The notes under the pieces are model-generated. The model ran no database searches. It worked only from the letters and a program-made list of their open reading frames with translations, and was not told where the DNA came from. Of a stretch of 64,000 nt of DNA, positions 1 to 12,713 are shown piece by piece; the stretch's first letter is position 1, and each line of letters opens with the position of its first letter. A program made the position numbers and the translations under genes. Source of the DNA: Gilliamella sp. Choc4-2 (GTDB taxonomy: Bacteria; Pseudomonadota; Gammaproteobacteria; Enterobacterales; Orbaceae); NCBI RefSeq assembly GCF_001690355.1, contig NZ_LZHG01000022.1:1-64000 (forward strand), in the 5' to 3' direction.

Positions 1-186
1 TTCGAGCTAACTCTCAATATTATATATTTATTTGATATAAACATATAACTTACCTATAACTATTTAAAAATTAATCATAAATAAACTTGACGTTAAGATT
101 TTAATCAATGAAAAAGTTTAATAATTTTGAAAATTAGAATGCAGCAACTACTTTAAATATCTTAATTTTACTAATCTTAATAAACT

Positions 187-216
187 AAAAAACCTTTGAT
201 TTTACTCAAAGGTTTT
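187..216 (-). terminator. Rho-independent terminator after ihfB
   Basis: An inverted repeat (arms AAAACCTTTGA and TCAAAGGTTTT) is followed on the minus strand by a run of T. It lies about 20 bases past the ihfB stop codon and ends the minus-strand ihfB transcript. Bases 1-186 beyond it are AT-rich and hold nothing I can identify. Confidence 0.8.
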
Positions 217-236
217 CAATGAAGAATATTTGAAAA

Positions 237-527
237 CTATGCTTTTACGCCGTTATTTACTCTTTCACGTAACTCTTTACCTGGTTTAAAATGAGGGATA
301 TACTTCTGTTTAACCACAACTTTAGTACCTGTTCTAGGATTTCTTGCTTTACGTGGGGCACGATAGTTCAAACTAAAACTACCGAAACCTCGAATTTCAA
401 CACGATCATTATTTTCCATTGCTAAAGCGATCTGTTCAATAATATCCCTTACTACTTCATCAACTAATTGCACAGGAAGGTGCGCCCGCCAGTTGACGAT
501 TCTTTCTGCTAAATCTGATCTGTTCAT
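237..527 (-). CDS. ihfB: Integration host factor subunit beta
   Basis: IHF beta, 96 aa. With IhfA it forms the heterodimer that binds specific sites and bends DNA sharply in the nucleoid, aiding recombination, replication and transcription. The whole HU/IHF fold is visible: the N-terminal helices, the RGFGS strand at residues 46-50, the NPRTG turn of the DNA-intercalating arm at 63-67 and the family tail HFKPGKELR. An ATG nine codons upstream (at 554) is open, but the start at 527 is preferred: AGGAG lies 8 bases upstream and MNRSDL lines up with the usual family N-terminus. It follows rpsA, as in enteric bacteria, but a terminator lies between them, so it probably also has its own promoter. 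Confidence 0.97.
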   Translation of the reverse strand: MNRSDLAERIVNWRAHLPVQLVDEVVRDIIEQIALAMENNDRVEIRGFGSFSLNYRAPRKARNPRTGTKVVVKQKYIPHFKPGKELRERVNNGVKA

Positions 528-584
528 GGTCACTCCTAATTTATTTGCAGGCATATAATTCTTTTATTTTATACTACAAAAGAA

Positions 585-604
585 AAAGAGGGCAAGCCCT
601 CTTT
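585..604 (-). terminator. Rho-independent terminator after rpsA
   Basis: A nine-base-pair perfect inverted repeat (AAAGAGGGC / GCCCTCTTT) is followed on the minus strand by a T-rich run. It sits between rpsA and ihfB. Confidence 0.8.
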
Positions 605-624
605 ACTCTTTAAATAAATAATTT

Positions 625-2307
625 TTACTCAGTTTTTGATGCTGCTTTAAATGCTTCAGCCATCGCATTAGTAAATGATGCTTCTTCTTGATTAGCAGTG
701 TTATTTACAGTAGCAAGAGCTTCTTTTTCTTCAGCTTCATCTTTTGCACGTATAGATAAAGAAATTGCACGTGTTTTACGATCTACATTCATAATCTTAG
801 CTTCAACTTCGTCACCAACTTTAAGTGCGGTGGTTGCATCTTCGATACGTTCGCGTGCAATATCTTGAACTTTTAAATAGCCTTCAATACCATCAGCAAT
901 TTCAATAGTTGCACCTTTAGCATCAACTGCAAGTACTTTACCTTTAACTATTGCACCTTTTTTGAAGTTTGAGGCAAAACTACTGAATGGATCATCTTCT
1001 AATTGTTTAATACCTAAAGAGATACGTTCACGATCAGCATCAACTTGCAGAACAATAGCTTCAATGTCATCACCTTTTTTATATGATTTAACAGCTTCTT
1101 CACCTGGCATACTCCAAGAAATGTCTGAAAGATGAACTAAACCATCAATACCGCCATCTAAACCAATAAAGATACCGAAATCAGTGATTGATTTGATCTT
1201 ACCACTAACTTTATCACCTTTATTGTGTGATTCAGCAAATTGTAACCATGGATTTGGTTTACATTGTTTCAGACCAAGAGAAATACGACGACGCTCTTCA
1301 TCAATTTCAAGCACAATAACTTCAACTTCATCACCTAAGCTAACTACTTTAGATGGGTGAATGTTTTTGTTTGTCCAATCCATTTCAGAAACGTGAACTA
1401 AACCTTCAACACCTGTTTCAATTTCAACAAAACAACCGTAGTCAGTTAAGTTAGTTACTTTACCAGTTACTTTAGTACCTTCTGGATAACGTTTAGCGAT
1501 TGAAACCCATGGATCTTCGCCTAATTGTTTTAAGCCAAGTGATACACGTGAACGATCTTTGTCAAATTTAAGTACTTTAACAAGTAATTCTTGACCAACT
1601 TCAACCACTTCACTTGGGTGTTTAACACGTTTCCAAGCCATGTCAGTAATGTGAAGTAAACCATCAACTCCACCAAGATCAACGAATGCACCGTAATCAG
1701 TAAGATTTTTGATGATACCTTTAACTTCAGAACCTTCTTGTAGATTTTCTAGAAGTTGTTCTCTTTCTGCACTATTTTCAGATTCGATAACTGCACGACG
1801 TGAAACAACAACGTTGTTGCGTTTTTGATCTAATTTAATAACTTTTAATTCGATTTCTCTATTTTCAATATGAGAAGTATCGCGTAATGGACGAACGTCA
1901 ACAAGTGAACCAGGAAGGAACGCACGAACGCCATTAAGATCAACCGTAAAGCCACCTTTAACTTTACCATTAATAACACCTAAAACTGTTGCAGCATCTT
2001 CAACTGCTTTTTCTAGTATTATCCATGCTTCATGACGTTTTGCTTTTTCACGAGATAAAATTGTTTCACCAAAGCCATCTTCAATTGAGTCAAGCACAAC
2101 ATCAACAATATCGCCAACTTGAACTTCTAATTCACCTTGGGCATTTTTAAACTGCTCTACTGGAATTGCGGATTCAGATTTTAAACCAGCATCAACTAGA
2201 ACAACATCTTTGTCGATTGCAACGACAGTACCACGGATCATATTACCAGAACGAGTGTCTAGTTGATTTAAAGACTCTTCAAAGAGTTGAGCAAAAGATT
2301 CAGTCAT
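625..2307 (-). CDS. rpsA: 30S ribosomal protein S1
   Basis: Ribosomal protein S1, 560 aa, full length. It brings mRNA with weak ribosome binding sites onto the 30S subunit. Six S1 (OB-fold) repeats are present; repeats 3-6 carry the typical GxVxxxxxYGxFV and GLVHxSD patterns, and the opening [12 protein letters not shown] is near identical to the enteric protein. There is no good Shine-Dalgarno sequence ahead of the ATG, only AT-rich sequence. This matches E. coli rpsA, which is autoregulated by S1 through an unusual leader. It lies 45 bases after cmk in the order aroA-cmk-rpsA-ihfB. Its codon use is that of a highly expressed gene. Confidence 0.98.
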   Translation of the reverse strand: MTESFAQLFEESLNQLDTRSGNMIRGTVVAIDKDVVLVDAGLKSESAIPVEQFKNAQGELEVQVGDIVDVVLDSIEDGFGETILSREKAKRHEAWIILEKAVEDAATVLGVINGKVKGGFTVDLNGVRAFLPGSLVDVRPLRDTSHIENREIELKVIKLDQKRNNVVVSRRAVIESENSAEREQLLENLQEGSEVKGIIKNLTDYGAFVDLGGVDGLLHITDMAWKRVKHPSEVVEVGQELLVKVLKFDKDRSRVSLGLKQLGEDPWVSIAKRYPEGTKVTGKVTNLTDYGCFVEIETGVEGLVHVSEMDWTNKNIHPSKVVSLGDEVEVIVLEIDEERRRISLGLKQCKPNPWLQFAESHNKGDKVSGKIKSITDFGIFIGLDGGIDGLVHLSDISWSMPGEEAVKSYKKGDDIEAIVLQVDADRERISLGIKQLEDDPFSSFASNFKKGAIVKGKVLAVDAKGATIEIADGIEGYLKVQDIARERIEDATTALKVGDEVEAKIMNVDRKTRAISLSIRAKDEAEEKEALATVNNTANQEEASFTNAMAEAFKAASKTE

Positions 2308-2352
2308 ATTTATATACTTAAAATTAATTTAACGTCCACATTACATCATGTC

Positions 2353-3102
2353 TTATGGGGTTATTGATGATACTCCACTCATCCTTGTGATGGAGCTTGG
2401 TTTACTCACGCTGTAAACTGACTTACAACACAATTTTTTGTTTATATACGTAATAGATTGTTCAAAAACATCTTGAATAGAAAGCGATGTAGTATCAATT
2501 ATTAGCGCATCAACTGCAGGTTTAAGTGGCGCAATAACCCGATTACGATCTCGTTCATCACGCTCAGTTATCTCCTGCAAAATTCCGGCGAATTTAACAT
2601 GTTTTTGCTTATGTTGCAACTGTTTCATTCGTCTTTCAGCACGTGATTGTGCACTTGCATCAAGAAAAATTTTAACAGGTGCATCGCTAAATACCACGCT
2701 ACCCATGTCTCGACCATCGGCAATAAGCCCAGGTGCTTGCCTAAAGTCACGTTGACGTTGTAATAAGGCAACTCTAACTTTATTGAGTGCAGCTACCTTT
2801 GAAGCTGCGCCACCTGTTGCTTCGTTGCGAATATGTTTAGTTACATCAACACCACTTAGCAGAACCTTAACTTCAATATCATTACTGTCAAAAGTCAAAG
2901 GTAAATTTAATGCTAAATTAGCTAACTGGTTTTCATCATCCAGGGCAATATTTTTTTCAAGAGCAGATAATGCTAGTACGCGATAAATAGCTCCTGAATC
3001 TAAAAGGTGCCATTTTAAATGATTCGCTAATGCTTGACATAATGTACCTTTACCAACACCACTTGGTCCATCAACAGCAACAACGGGAACTATTTTATTC
3101 AT
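2353..3102 (-). CDS. cmk: Cytidylate kinase
   Basis: Cytidylate kinase phosphorylates CMP and dCMP with ATP in pyrimidine nucleotide salvage and supply. The P-loop GPSGVGKG is at residues 12-19 and the substrate-binding GRD follows in [13 protein letters not shown] near residue 127; the lid ERDERDR is present near 180. The protein is 249 aa, about 22 longer than E. coli Cmk. The extra part is a C-terminal tail after YINKKL ([13 protein letters not shown]...) with no family match that I recognise. It starts 1 base after the aroA stop, so it is co-transcribed and probably translationally coupled, with no strong ribosome binding site of its own. Confidence 0.96.
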   Translation of the reverse strand: MNKIVPVVAVDGPSGVGKGTLCQALANHLKWHLLDSGAIYRVLALSALEKNIALDDENQLANLALNLPLTFDSNDIEVKVLLSGVDVTKHIRNEATGGAASKVAALNKVRVALLQRQRDFRQAPGLIADGRDMGSVVFSDAPVKIFLDASAQSRAERRMKQLQHKQKHVKFAGILQEITERDERDRNRVIAPLKPAVDALIIDTTSLSIQDVFEQSITYINKKLCCKSVYSVSKPSSITRMSGVSSITP

Positions 3103-3103
3103 T

Positions 3104-4384
3104 TTATTGTTCGCTTAATCGTTTAAATTGTTCAAAATAATCAGGAAAAGTTTTCATTGTGCATTTAGGATCTAATATCGTCACTGGTGTATCAGATAAT
3201 GCAACTAACGAAAAACACATAGCAATACGATGATCATTATAGGTTTCGATTTTAGCATGATTTAATTTAACTGGTGGAATAATAGTAATATAATCGTGAC
3301 CTTCATCAACAGTTGCACCAACCTTTCTTAATTCTGTCGCCATTGCATATAAGCGATCAGTTTCTTTCACTCGCCAATTATAAATATTACGAATCGTAGT
3401 AGGACCTTTAGCAAACAATGCCGTTGTAGCAATAGTCATTGCCGCATCGGGAATATGGTTCATATCCATATCAATGCCATTTAATTCACCATGTGAACAT
3501 TCAATATAATCATCAGCCCAAGTGATTTTAGCACCCATTTTTTCAAGCACATGAGCAAATTGGGTATCACCTTGTAAGCTATTTTTCCCTATGCCAGTTA
3601 CTTTAACGCTACCACCTTTAATTGCAGCTGCTGCTAAAAAATAAGAAGCAGAAGACGCATCGCCTTCAACTAAATAATTTCCCGGTGATTGATAACACTG
3701 ATTAGCTTTAACAGTAAATTTTTGATAATTGTGGTTGGTAACCAAAACACCAAACATAGCCATCATCTTAATAGTGATATCAATATAAGGCTTAGACACC
3801 AAATCACCAATTATAGTAATTTGAGTATCATTTTGTGCTAATGGCGAAGCCATTAACAACGCTGTTAAAAATTGGCTAGAGACCGAACCGTCAACTTTGA
3901 TATCACCACCTGTAAAGCCGCCTTGAATATGTAGTGGTGGATAACCTTCATTTTCAAGATAATCAATTTTAGCTCCACCTTGACGCAAAGCATCGACCAA
4001 ATGACCAATTGGGCGTTCTTTCATGCGAGGTTCGCCCGTTAACACAATATTATTATTTCCAAGACATAACGTAGCAGTTAAAGGACGCATTGCTGTGCCT
4101 GCATTACCCAAAAAAAGTTCTAATGCATGGTCGGATTGCAAAATACCGCCTACACCTTGCACATCACAAATCGTACGATCGTGTGATAGCTGATACTTCA
4201 CACCTAACGTCGCAAGAGCATCAAGCATATAACGCACATCATCACTATCAAGTAAATTCGTTAACCGTGTATTACCTTTACTCAATGCTGATAGTAATAA
4301 CACACGATTAGAAATACTTTTTGAACCAGGTAAATTGATTGTACCATTAAATCTTTTTATCGGTTGTAATGTTAAGGATAACAT
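3104..4384 (-). CDS. aroA: 3-phosphoshikimate 1-carboxyvinyltransferase (EPSP synthase)
   Basis: EPSP synthase joins shikimate-3-phosphate and phosphoenolpyruvate in the sixth step of the shikimate pathway to aromatic amino acids. At 426 aa it has normal length. The substrate-binding [10 protein letters not shown] is at residues 18-27, the PEP-binding GNAGTAMR is near residue 92, and the ETDR/EGDASSA and TYNDHRIAM motifs follow. AGAGAG precedes the ATG. In E. coli aroA follows serC; here an XRE regulator is 21 bases upstream instead. The downstream order cmk-rpsA-ihfB is conserved. Confidence 0.98.
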   Translation of the reverse strand: MLSLTLQPIKRFNGTINLPGSKSISNRVLLLSALSKGNTRLTNLLDSDDVRYMLDALATLGVKYQLSHDRTICDVQGVGGILQSDHALELFLGNAGTAMRPLTATLCLGNNNIVLTGEPRMKERPIGHLVDALRQGGAKIDYLENEGYPPLHIQGGFTGGDIKVDGSVSSQFLTALLMASPLAQNDTQITIIGDLVSKPYIDITIKMMAMFGVLVTNHNYQKFTVKANQCYQSPGNYLVEGDASSASYFLAAAAIKGGSVKVTGIGKNSLQGDTQFAHVLEKMGAKITWADDYIECSHGELNGIDMDMNHIPDAAMTIATTALFAKGPTTIRNIYNWRVKETDRLYAMATELRKVGATVDEGHDYITIIPPVKLNHAKIETYNDHRIAMCFSLVALSDTPVTILDPKCTMKTFPDYFEQFKRLSEQ

Positions 4385-4405
4385 AAGGGCTCTCTTTAAT
4401 CTTCT

Positions 4406-5278
4406 TTAAAATTTTTCTAACGTCGCTTTCAATAAATCAATTGCTTGCTTATTTTTAGCACTATTTTCACATAGCTTATCAAATAAATGACGATACCGTT
4501 TAATTGCATCGTAAGATGAGGTAATCGAAGCAATACCAGTAGTAACATTAGGTAACTCACCTAATCGAAACGGGCTAATTGCTAATGAAATAGGATTCTC
4601 ATCTTGATAAAAAATCTGAAAAGTAATTGACGGAATTGCTTCTTGTGTAATAGCAATCGTTGGCGAAAGGGATTGCTGTTCAATTAACTGAATTAAGTGA
4701 TAAACTTCTTTACGTGCTAGTAACATTCTTTCCGATTTTTTACCTGGCGAAATAGCTAAATTACCTACCAAACCAATATGTAAAAAACGTTCTACATTAC
4801 GTAAACTGATTAAATTAATAACTTTTGGGACTGATTGATGGAACTGAGCTTTACGATCTTTTAAAATAGACAAGGTAGTTGCATATTTTTGAGGATCTAT
4901 GGATTTATTTGCCTCATTTAACATCATTGCTAAATGAGGCAAATAATCAGAAGAGGTTAATAAAAATGAAAAAGGATCAAAGTGAGAATAAATATGAGTT
5001 GATTGCTGTTCTAGTTGGCGCATGCGTTCAAAAAAGCCTTCACCACTCGAATAGTACTCAGTGTCAATACCAAGTAAACTAGCAAAAGACGTGTCGAGTA
5101 AGAAAGCTAAGCGCTCTAGAGTGTCAATTTTAACGATCTCACCTTTTTCTAACCGATATACTGCTGCTCTTGAAATTTTAAGACTTTCTGCGACATCTTC
5201 AGCCTTTAAAGAGGCTGCGATTCGGTACGCACGTAGACGCTGACCAATAGCACAATAATCAATCGTTCTAGTAATCAT
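4406..5278 (-). CDS. XRE-family transcriptional regulator
   Basis: A 290-aa protein with an N-terminal Cro/C1-type helix-turn-helix (residues about 10-65: LRAYRIAASLKAEDVAESL then ISRAAVYRLEKGE). The remaining 220 residues look like a cytoplasmic ligand or oligomerisation domain that I cannot name; there are no membrane segments. It is the first gene of a minus-strand run and lies 21 bases ahead of aroA, in the place held by serC in enteric bacteria, so it is probably co-transcribed with aroA. The target is unknown; autoregulation or control of the shikimate operon is a guess from position. The 270 bases upstream (5279-5547) hold no gene. Confidence 0.8.
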   Translation of the reverse strand: MITRTIDYCAIGQRLRAYRIAASLKAEDVAESLKISRAAVYRLEKGEIVKIDTLERLAFLLDTSFASLLGIDTEYYSSGEGFFERMRQLEQQSTHIYSHFDPFSFLLTSSDYLPHLAMMLNEANKSIDPQKYATTLSILKDRKAQFHQSVPKVINLISLRNVERFLHIGLVGNLAISPGKKSERMLLARKEVYHLIQLIEQQSLSPTIAITQEAIPSITFQIFYQDENPISLAISPFRLGELPNVTTGIASITSSYDAIKRYRHLFDKLCENSAKNKQAIDLLKATLEKF

Positions 5279-5547
5279 AATTCACTCAAACTATTTAGAT
5301 TACTGCAGTGTATCATATAGCAATAACTATGCCAATTTTGAATATAAGCTATTTTAGGCTGGTTATATGACGGTAAGTTCATGTGATTAAAAATTTTATT
5401 ATAAGAGCAATTTTATAGCGCTTATATAATGATAAACTAGAGCTTAAGATATTATAGATTCTGTTTTAAAAATCGAAAACAGAATGTTATTGTAATATAA
5501 AGGAATAGTTATCGATTTATTAATAAATTACTTTTAATTATATTTTG

Positions 5548-6450
5548 TTATCCATAGTTAAACAGTCCCATAAAAATTGGCATTAACAAAGTTAGCAAAA
5601 AACCCTGAACCATTGCTGAAGGAACAATAATAACACCAGCTCCTTTTTGTAACATTGGCAAAGTAAAATCCATTGAAGTAGCCCCACACAAACCAAGTGC
5701 AGTCAATTTATAACGTTTAATCAATATAGGAATTAATAATATTGCAGATACTTCACGTAGAATATCATTTAAAAATGTGGCACTCCCAATAATAGCACCA
5801 TGCGCTTCTGTCATTAAAATACCCGATAACGAATACCAACCAAATCCCGATGACATTGCAAGACCAACGCGAACAGGCAAGTTTAAAATAAATGATGCAA
5901 TTATTCCTCCTAAAAAAACACTCATAACGACCAAGATAGTCGCCATCACCCCTATTTTATTAATTAAAATATGCTTAATTGAAATATTATTACTGCGTAA
6001 TTGAATTCCGACTAAAAATAATAAAAAAACCAGTATAACCTGAGTTATATTTTCAGCATATTGCCAAATAAATAATGGCAATAATCCACAAATAAATCCG
6101 ATAATTAATGCAATAAAAACACGTAATGATTCAAAAATCATCTTAAAAGGTGATGTATAAGTTTGAGTTAAGCTATTGGTCTTGGAAGTAAAAAAATAGT
6201 CAAAGATAATTAAAAAAATAAAATTACCGCCAAACGAGCAAACAAAAATAACACAGGCATAACATAAAATAATTTGCAAATTAGTAGTTAGATTATCCAT
6301 ATGGGCAAGTTCGGCGCCCATAATAAATAACATTAAATAAATCATCCAACTTAATGTTTGGTTAATCGTATCTATCCATTTCTGGCTTTTGAATTTAAAC
6401 AAATAACCTATACACATTGGAATCAGAGCAATAAGGATACCAAAATACAT
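5548..6450 (-). CDS. lysO: L-lysine exporter LysO (YbjE/DUF340 family)
   Basis: Inner-membrane lysine exporter, 300 aa, with about eight hydrophobic segments. The family signatures are clear: FLLFLVGIQLRSN near residue 145, SGFGWYSLSGILMTEAHG near 210 and LGLCGATSMDFTLP near 260; these are nearly the same as in E. coli YbjE/LysO, which exports lysine and thialysine. AGGAG lies 8 bases before the ATG. It is followed upstream by a VirK/YbjX gene; in E. coli lysO and ybjX are also near neighbours. In E. coli lysO is controlled by ArgP; I did not find a site here. A lysine importer (lysP) lies at 37190-38632. Confidence 0.93.
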   Translation of the reverse strand: MYFGILIALIPMCIGYLFKFKSQKWIDTINQTLSWMIYLMLFIMGAELAHMDNLTTNLQIILCYACVIFVCSFGGNFIFLIIFDYFFTSKTNSLTQTYTSPFKMIFESLRVFIALIIGFICGLLPLFIWQYAENITQVILVFLLFLVGIQLRSNNISIKHILINKIGVMATILVVMSVFLGGIIASFILNLPVRVGLAMSSGFGWYSLSGILMTEAHGAIIGSATFLNDILREVSAILLIPILIKRYKLTALGLCGATSMDFTLPMLQKGAGVIIVPSAMVQGFLLTLLMPIFMGLFNYG

Positions 6451-6514
6451 GCTTTATCTCCTAACTTACAATTTATCTTTTTCTTTTTAATACTACTATA
6501 CTCTTTATATTAAA

Positions 6515-7459
6515 TTATGTTAAAGAGGCTAATTGTGTTTCTATATCATTTGCCATTTGATCTAGCAAAGCATAACGATTACGATACTCAGAACGCTTTT
6601 TACTAGCAATTTCTTCTATCGATTTTCGTTCTATTTTGTTTGGTAAAATAAATAAACCTTTGGTATTTTTTTTACCATCAATGCTTAACCAAAAACTATC
6701 ATAATCAGATAAGATTTGTTCCTGACGACTGTTATAACGCCAGTTATTGTAAATATGAGTTTGATTTCCAACGGCTACAATTTGCTCTAAATGGAAATAA
6801 TGAACAATAACTGATACAGCTTCAATCAACACTCGCTTAGGAAATAATCCATAACAGTTTTTAGTTGCTTTTTGTACACGCGATCTTGCATCGGCATATC
6901 CACTACCTTGTAAGCCAGCAATAAACAGAGTCGTTTTTTGTTGATATTCAATGATACAAAAGGTTAATGTTGCCAAATCAACACCTTCATTATCAAAAAA
7001 ATAAAGACTTATTTCACCTTCTCGTGCAAATTTATTTCGCGCTTGAATGGCTATTTGTATATTAACATCATTCTTTACTATTAAATTAGCTAGCACATAA
7101 GGTGAATCTGGATTATAAAATGCTTTTGTCATACTATCTGGGTGCTGCGATAAAAAATCGTAATGGTAAGATAATGCAGCAAAACGTTCTTTTTGCGTTA
7201 GACAAGATGACAAATATGGACGTTGTAACTTACATGGCAAATTAGTCTGGCATGAAAAGTAATACCCAAGTAAAGGATACTTCCTTAATTTATCGAGCCA
7301 TTTAAGTGTAATTGTTTTTAAAAATAAGGTTCTTAAAAAAAACTTATAACGATAGGTCGCTTTAAGCCACAGTTCATTTAACGGTAGTTTACCTGTACAA
7401 AGCCAGTTAAATAATTGCCATTTACTTTTTGGCTTAGACATATTCGTAATATTATTCAT
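6515..7459 (-). CDS. VirK/YbjX family protein (DUF535)
   Basis: A 314-aa cytoplasmic protein of the VirK/YbjX (DUF535) family. It matches this family by FAALSYHYDFL (near residue 93), LTFCIIEYQQKTTLFIAGLQG (near 165), and ARSRVQKATKNCYGLFPKR (near 190). YbjX and VirK are tied to resistance to antimicrobial peptides and to PhoP/PmrA-regulated envelope changes in enteric bacteria, but the biochemical activity is unknown. There is no good ribosome binding site before the ATG at 7459; a second ATG six codons in is possible. It is 65 bases upstream of lysO on the same strand, possibly one transcript. Confidence 0.85.
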   Translation of the reverse strand: MNNITNMSKPKSKWQLFNWLCTGKLPLNELWLKATYRYKFFLRTLFLKTITLKWLDKLRKYPLLGYYFSCQTNLPCKLQRPYLSSCLTQKERFAALSYHYDFLSQHPDSMTKAFYNPDSPYVLANLIVKNDVNIQIAIQARNKFAREGEISLYFFDNEGVDLATLTFCIIEYQQKTTLFIAGLQGSGYADARSRVQKATKNCYGLFPKRVLIEAVSVIVHYFHLEQIVAVGNQTHIYNNWRYNSRQEQILSDYDSFWLSIDGKKNTKGLFILPNKIERKSIEEIASKKRSEYRNRYALLDQMANDIETQLASLT

Positions 7460-7630
7460 AAGGAAAAAATTTAAATTGAGCTAGTTAATTGAAAACATTA
7501 ATGCGATGACTAAATTAAGAAATACCAATTATATATTAAAAATAAGTCATGAATACAAGGTGCAAAGAGTATAACACAATATAAATCAGCGCAACTATTT
7601 CTATATATTGTTAAAAAAGTTGATGAAAAT

Positions 7631-7658
7631 AAAAAACGGCGAACAAGTCACCGTTTTT
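7631..7658 (-). terminator. Rho-independent terminator after eno
   Basis: A GC-centred hairpin (AAAACGGTGA ... TCGCCGTTTT) with one G-U pair is followed by TTTTTTATTTT on the minus strand, about 30 bases after the eno stop. Confidence 0.75.
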
Positions 7659-7687
7659 ATTAAACGATAGATCAAACTGCAAAATAA

Positions 7688-9016
<1,329 letters not shown>

Positions 9017-9036
9017 TTACTAATGTTAATTCAAAA

Positions 9037-10695
<1,659 letters not shown>

Positions 10696-10870
10696 TTAAT
10701 AGAATAATATTGCACTAAAGCTAAATGATAAAAACCAATGCAATATACGATGAATTAGACGGGAAAATAGTATAACAGAATCCATCCTTGCTCACAATTG
10801 AATAATTATTTTTAACCAATGTTTTCAACAAGCATATTAGCCAAACTTATAACGAGTTTAGCTAATCAAC

Positions 10871-10903
10871 TTTCACGATTAAATATTATCAATAATCGTG
10901 AAA
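10871..10903. terminator. Strong hairpin between pyrG and the igaA-like gene
   Basis: An 11-base-pair perfect inverted repeat (TTTCACGATTA / TAATCGTGAAA) with an 11-base loop lies 7 bases after the igaA-like stop. Neither strand has a long T run after it, so it may be a weak terminator or a 3' stabilising hairpin. Confidence 0.45.
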
Positions 10904-10909
10904 ATCATT

Positions 10910-12523
10910 CTAAATTATACGATTAGCGTATAAATTTTTAATTTTATTGTTACGAAGTCGATTCTGAATTAGTTTCAACAACAACATGAAACCGTTAAAA
11001 ATGGTTGTGGAAGTTAAAACCCCAAATAACAGTAGGCTTAAACACATTGGCAATAGATTTTCTCTTATATTCGTTTGATATAAACTTTGCGTATTTATGG
11101 TTAATGCTGCAATGGTGTGATTACTGTCATAATCAACCTTTGAAACGAATCCCGAAATTTTGAGCAGACCAAGATCTGCATAAAACTTTTTGTCAGCTTT
11201 TGGATCTACAGCCTTACTCAATTGTAAATTTGCTTCATCTTTGCCATCGGTTTGATGAAAATATCCATTAGATATTACTAAATGAAAAGATGTACCTGTT
11301 GTTAGACTGTGAATTAATGCTTTTTTGCATATATCAGCATCATCTTTAACAGGCCTATCACATGACCATGACTCCCCGTTCAAGTTTAAATACAATAAAT
11401 CACCAGGCTTGATATTGCTATCTAACAATTTTGATGCATCATCAAAAAACCAACGTTGTGAATCATGATTAAATTGATGATAAGCAAATGAGATATTATC
11501 ACTCACATGTGCTTGAGTATAGACAACATAAATAAAGAACGTTCCTATCAAAAAAAGCCATAAATTACGCCCCCAAAATCTTGGTGGACCAAACTGTTCA
11601 ACCTCTTTACCAACCGACATAGCATAACCATAGCGAACAATTTTTTTATTGTTTATATCAACATCCATTTCAATATTAAAAACACTACTTTCAGGAATAA
11701 ATGATTGCCAATTTTTAGGATAGCTTAACTCTAAATTACGGCCAACTATAATCTTTTGTGATTTGGCAATTTTATGATTTATTTTTCCTCTTATTTGATT
11801 AATAAATTGCACTTTTGTTTTAGATTTTGGTTTACGGTAATAAAAATAAATAGCAGCCAGAAAATTCACCCCAAACCAAAACAGATCGTGCAATTCTTTT
11901 GTTTGCCAAAAACCATTAAAATAGCTGATTGCAAAAATACCAAAAAATACCGTGACTATCCCTTTATTTGATTTATTACGGCAAGCTGATTCTTGAAGTG
12001 TTTCTTTTCGAACTGATAAAATTTCGTAACCAAATTTTTTACTCAGTTTAGGATTTGGACTTACAGTGTGTTTAATATTTTCATCTAAGTTTTCACCTTC
12101 TGGATATTTTGAAGTGCTGCTCAACCAATACATTGAACTTTGTTTATCATATTTTTGTTCTGCCAAATAGATAGCTTTAAATGCTGAATCTATTTTATGA
12201 CCATTTAACTTAACGGCGATAGCGTAATTTTGGGTAAGCACAATTTCAACTTCGTTAAAATCACTAAGGTAACGGTCCATTTTAAAAGGAAATGTAACAT
12301 CAATATTATCGATTTTATAGGAAAAAGTGTCTTCGGGATGTGAAAATTCATTTTGTTTTAAACAATTACCGGATATTAACATCACATCTTTAGAAACTAA
12401 TGATAACTTTTTTACCCCTGAAGATTTCTGACTAGTCATCGTTAAATATGTTTCTACACTATTTATTTCGTCTTTAGTCACTATTCTAATAGGTTTGAAG
12501 TTGTTAACCGAACTACTTGCCAT
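10910..12523 (-). CDS. IgaA/UmoB-like membrane protein, main part
   Basis: A 537-aa membrane protein that I place in the IgaA (YrfF)/UmoB family. IgaA sits in the inner membrane and holds down the Rcs phosphorelay. Blocks that align by eye with E. coli IgaA: DEINSVETYL (for ERSAVENYL), IAVKLNGHKI (for LVISLNGHTL), EILSVRKET (for ELLNIRKET) and LELSYPKNWQSFIP (for IDLVYPAHWQPYI). A membrane pair is near residues 190-225, another segment near 330-345 and the last near 495-520. The periplasmic part is shorter than in E. coli (711 aa total). The family's first membrane segment is missing from this frame but is encoded just upstream in the overlapping frame at 12523-12618, so the gene is split (see that entry). 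Confidence 0.72.
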   Translation of the reverse strand: MASSSVNNFKPIRIVTKDEINSVETYLTMTSQKSSGVKKLSLVSKDVMLISGNCLKQNEFSHPEDTFSYKIDNIDVTFPFKMDRYLSDFNEVEIVLTQNYAIAVKLNGHKIDSAFKAIYLAEQKYDKQSSMYWLSSTSKYPEGENLDENIKHTVSPNPKLSKKFGYEILSVRKETLQESACRNKSNKGIVTVFFGIFAISYFNGFWQTKELHDLFWFGVNFLAAIYFYYRKPKSKTKVQFINQIRGKINHKIAKSQKIIVGRNLELSYPKNWQSFIPESSVFNIEMDVDINNKKIVRYGYAMSVGKEVEQFGPPRFWGRNLWLFLIGTFFIYVVYTQAHVSDNISFAYHQFNHDSQRWFFDDASKLLDSNIKPGDLLYLNLNGESWSCDRPVKDDADICKKALIHSLTTGTSFHLVISNGYFHQTDGKDEANLQLSKAVDPKADKKFYADLGLLKISGFVSKVDYDSNHTIAALTINTQSLYQTNIRENLLPMCLSLLLFGVLTSTTIFNGFMLLLKLIQNRLRNNKIKNLYANRII

Positions 12524-12618
12524 TAGCTTTTTTTATACTTAGTGCTTCTATATTTTTTTATTGGATAAAAAATAAATGAAACAATAAATTGAATTAAGAC
12601 GACCACCAACATCTGCAT
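12523..12618 (-). CDS. N-terminal membrane segment of the igaA-like gene, in another frame
   Basis: A 31-codon frame that begins ATG CAG ATG and encodes one hydrophobic helix (LVVVLIQFIVSFIF) followed by a basic stretch, the layout of the IgaA N-terminus. It ends in TAATG, where the stop overlaps the ATG of the 537-aa frame by one base. An AAGGA lies 10 bases before the start, and a TATACA -10-like element is at 12645-12650. A run of seven A (minus strand, 12528-12534) directly precedes the stop; one extra A would fuse both parts into one protein of about 570 aa. This may be coupled translation of two chains, slippage at the A run, or a real or sequencing frameshift. Confidence 0.6.
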   Translation of the reverse strand: MQMLVVVLIQFIVSFIFYPIKKYRSTKYKKS

Positions 12619-12661
12619 TGTAACTTATTCCTTATAAACCCTATTGTATAATAACTAACTG

Positions 12662-12705
12662 AAAAAATTGAATCTTAATTTCTTAACCACGAAAATTAAG
12701 GATTT
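12662..12705 (-). terminator. Probable terminator after ilvIH
   Basis: An imperfect stem (minus strand: TCCTTAATTTTC pairing with GAAATTAAG plus flanking bases, with a bulge) is followed by CAATTTTTT. It lies just past the ilvH stop and ahead of the promoter region of the igaA-like gene. Confidence 0.5.
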
Positions 12706-12713
12706 ACTGTTTT

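Noticed and set aside
10871-10903. Strong hairpin read as a new regulatory RNA element
   Set aside because: A simple 3' hairpin after a gene explains it; no conserved motif or second element seen.
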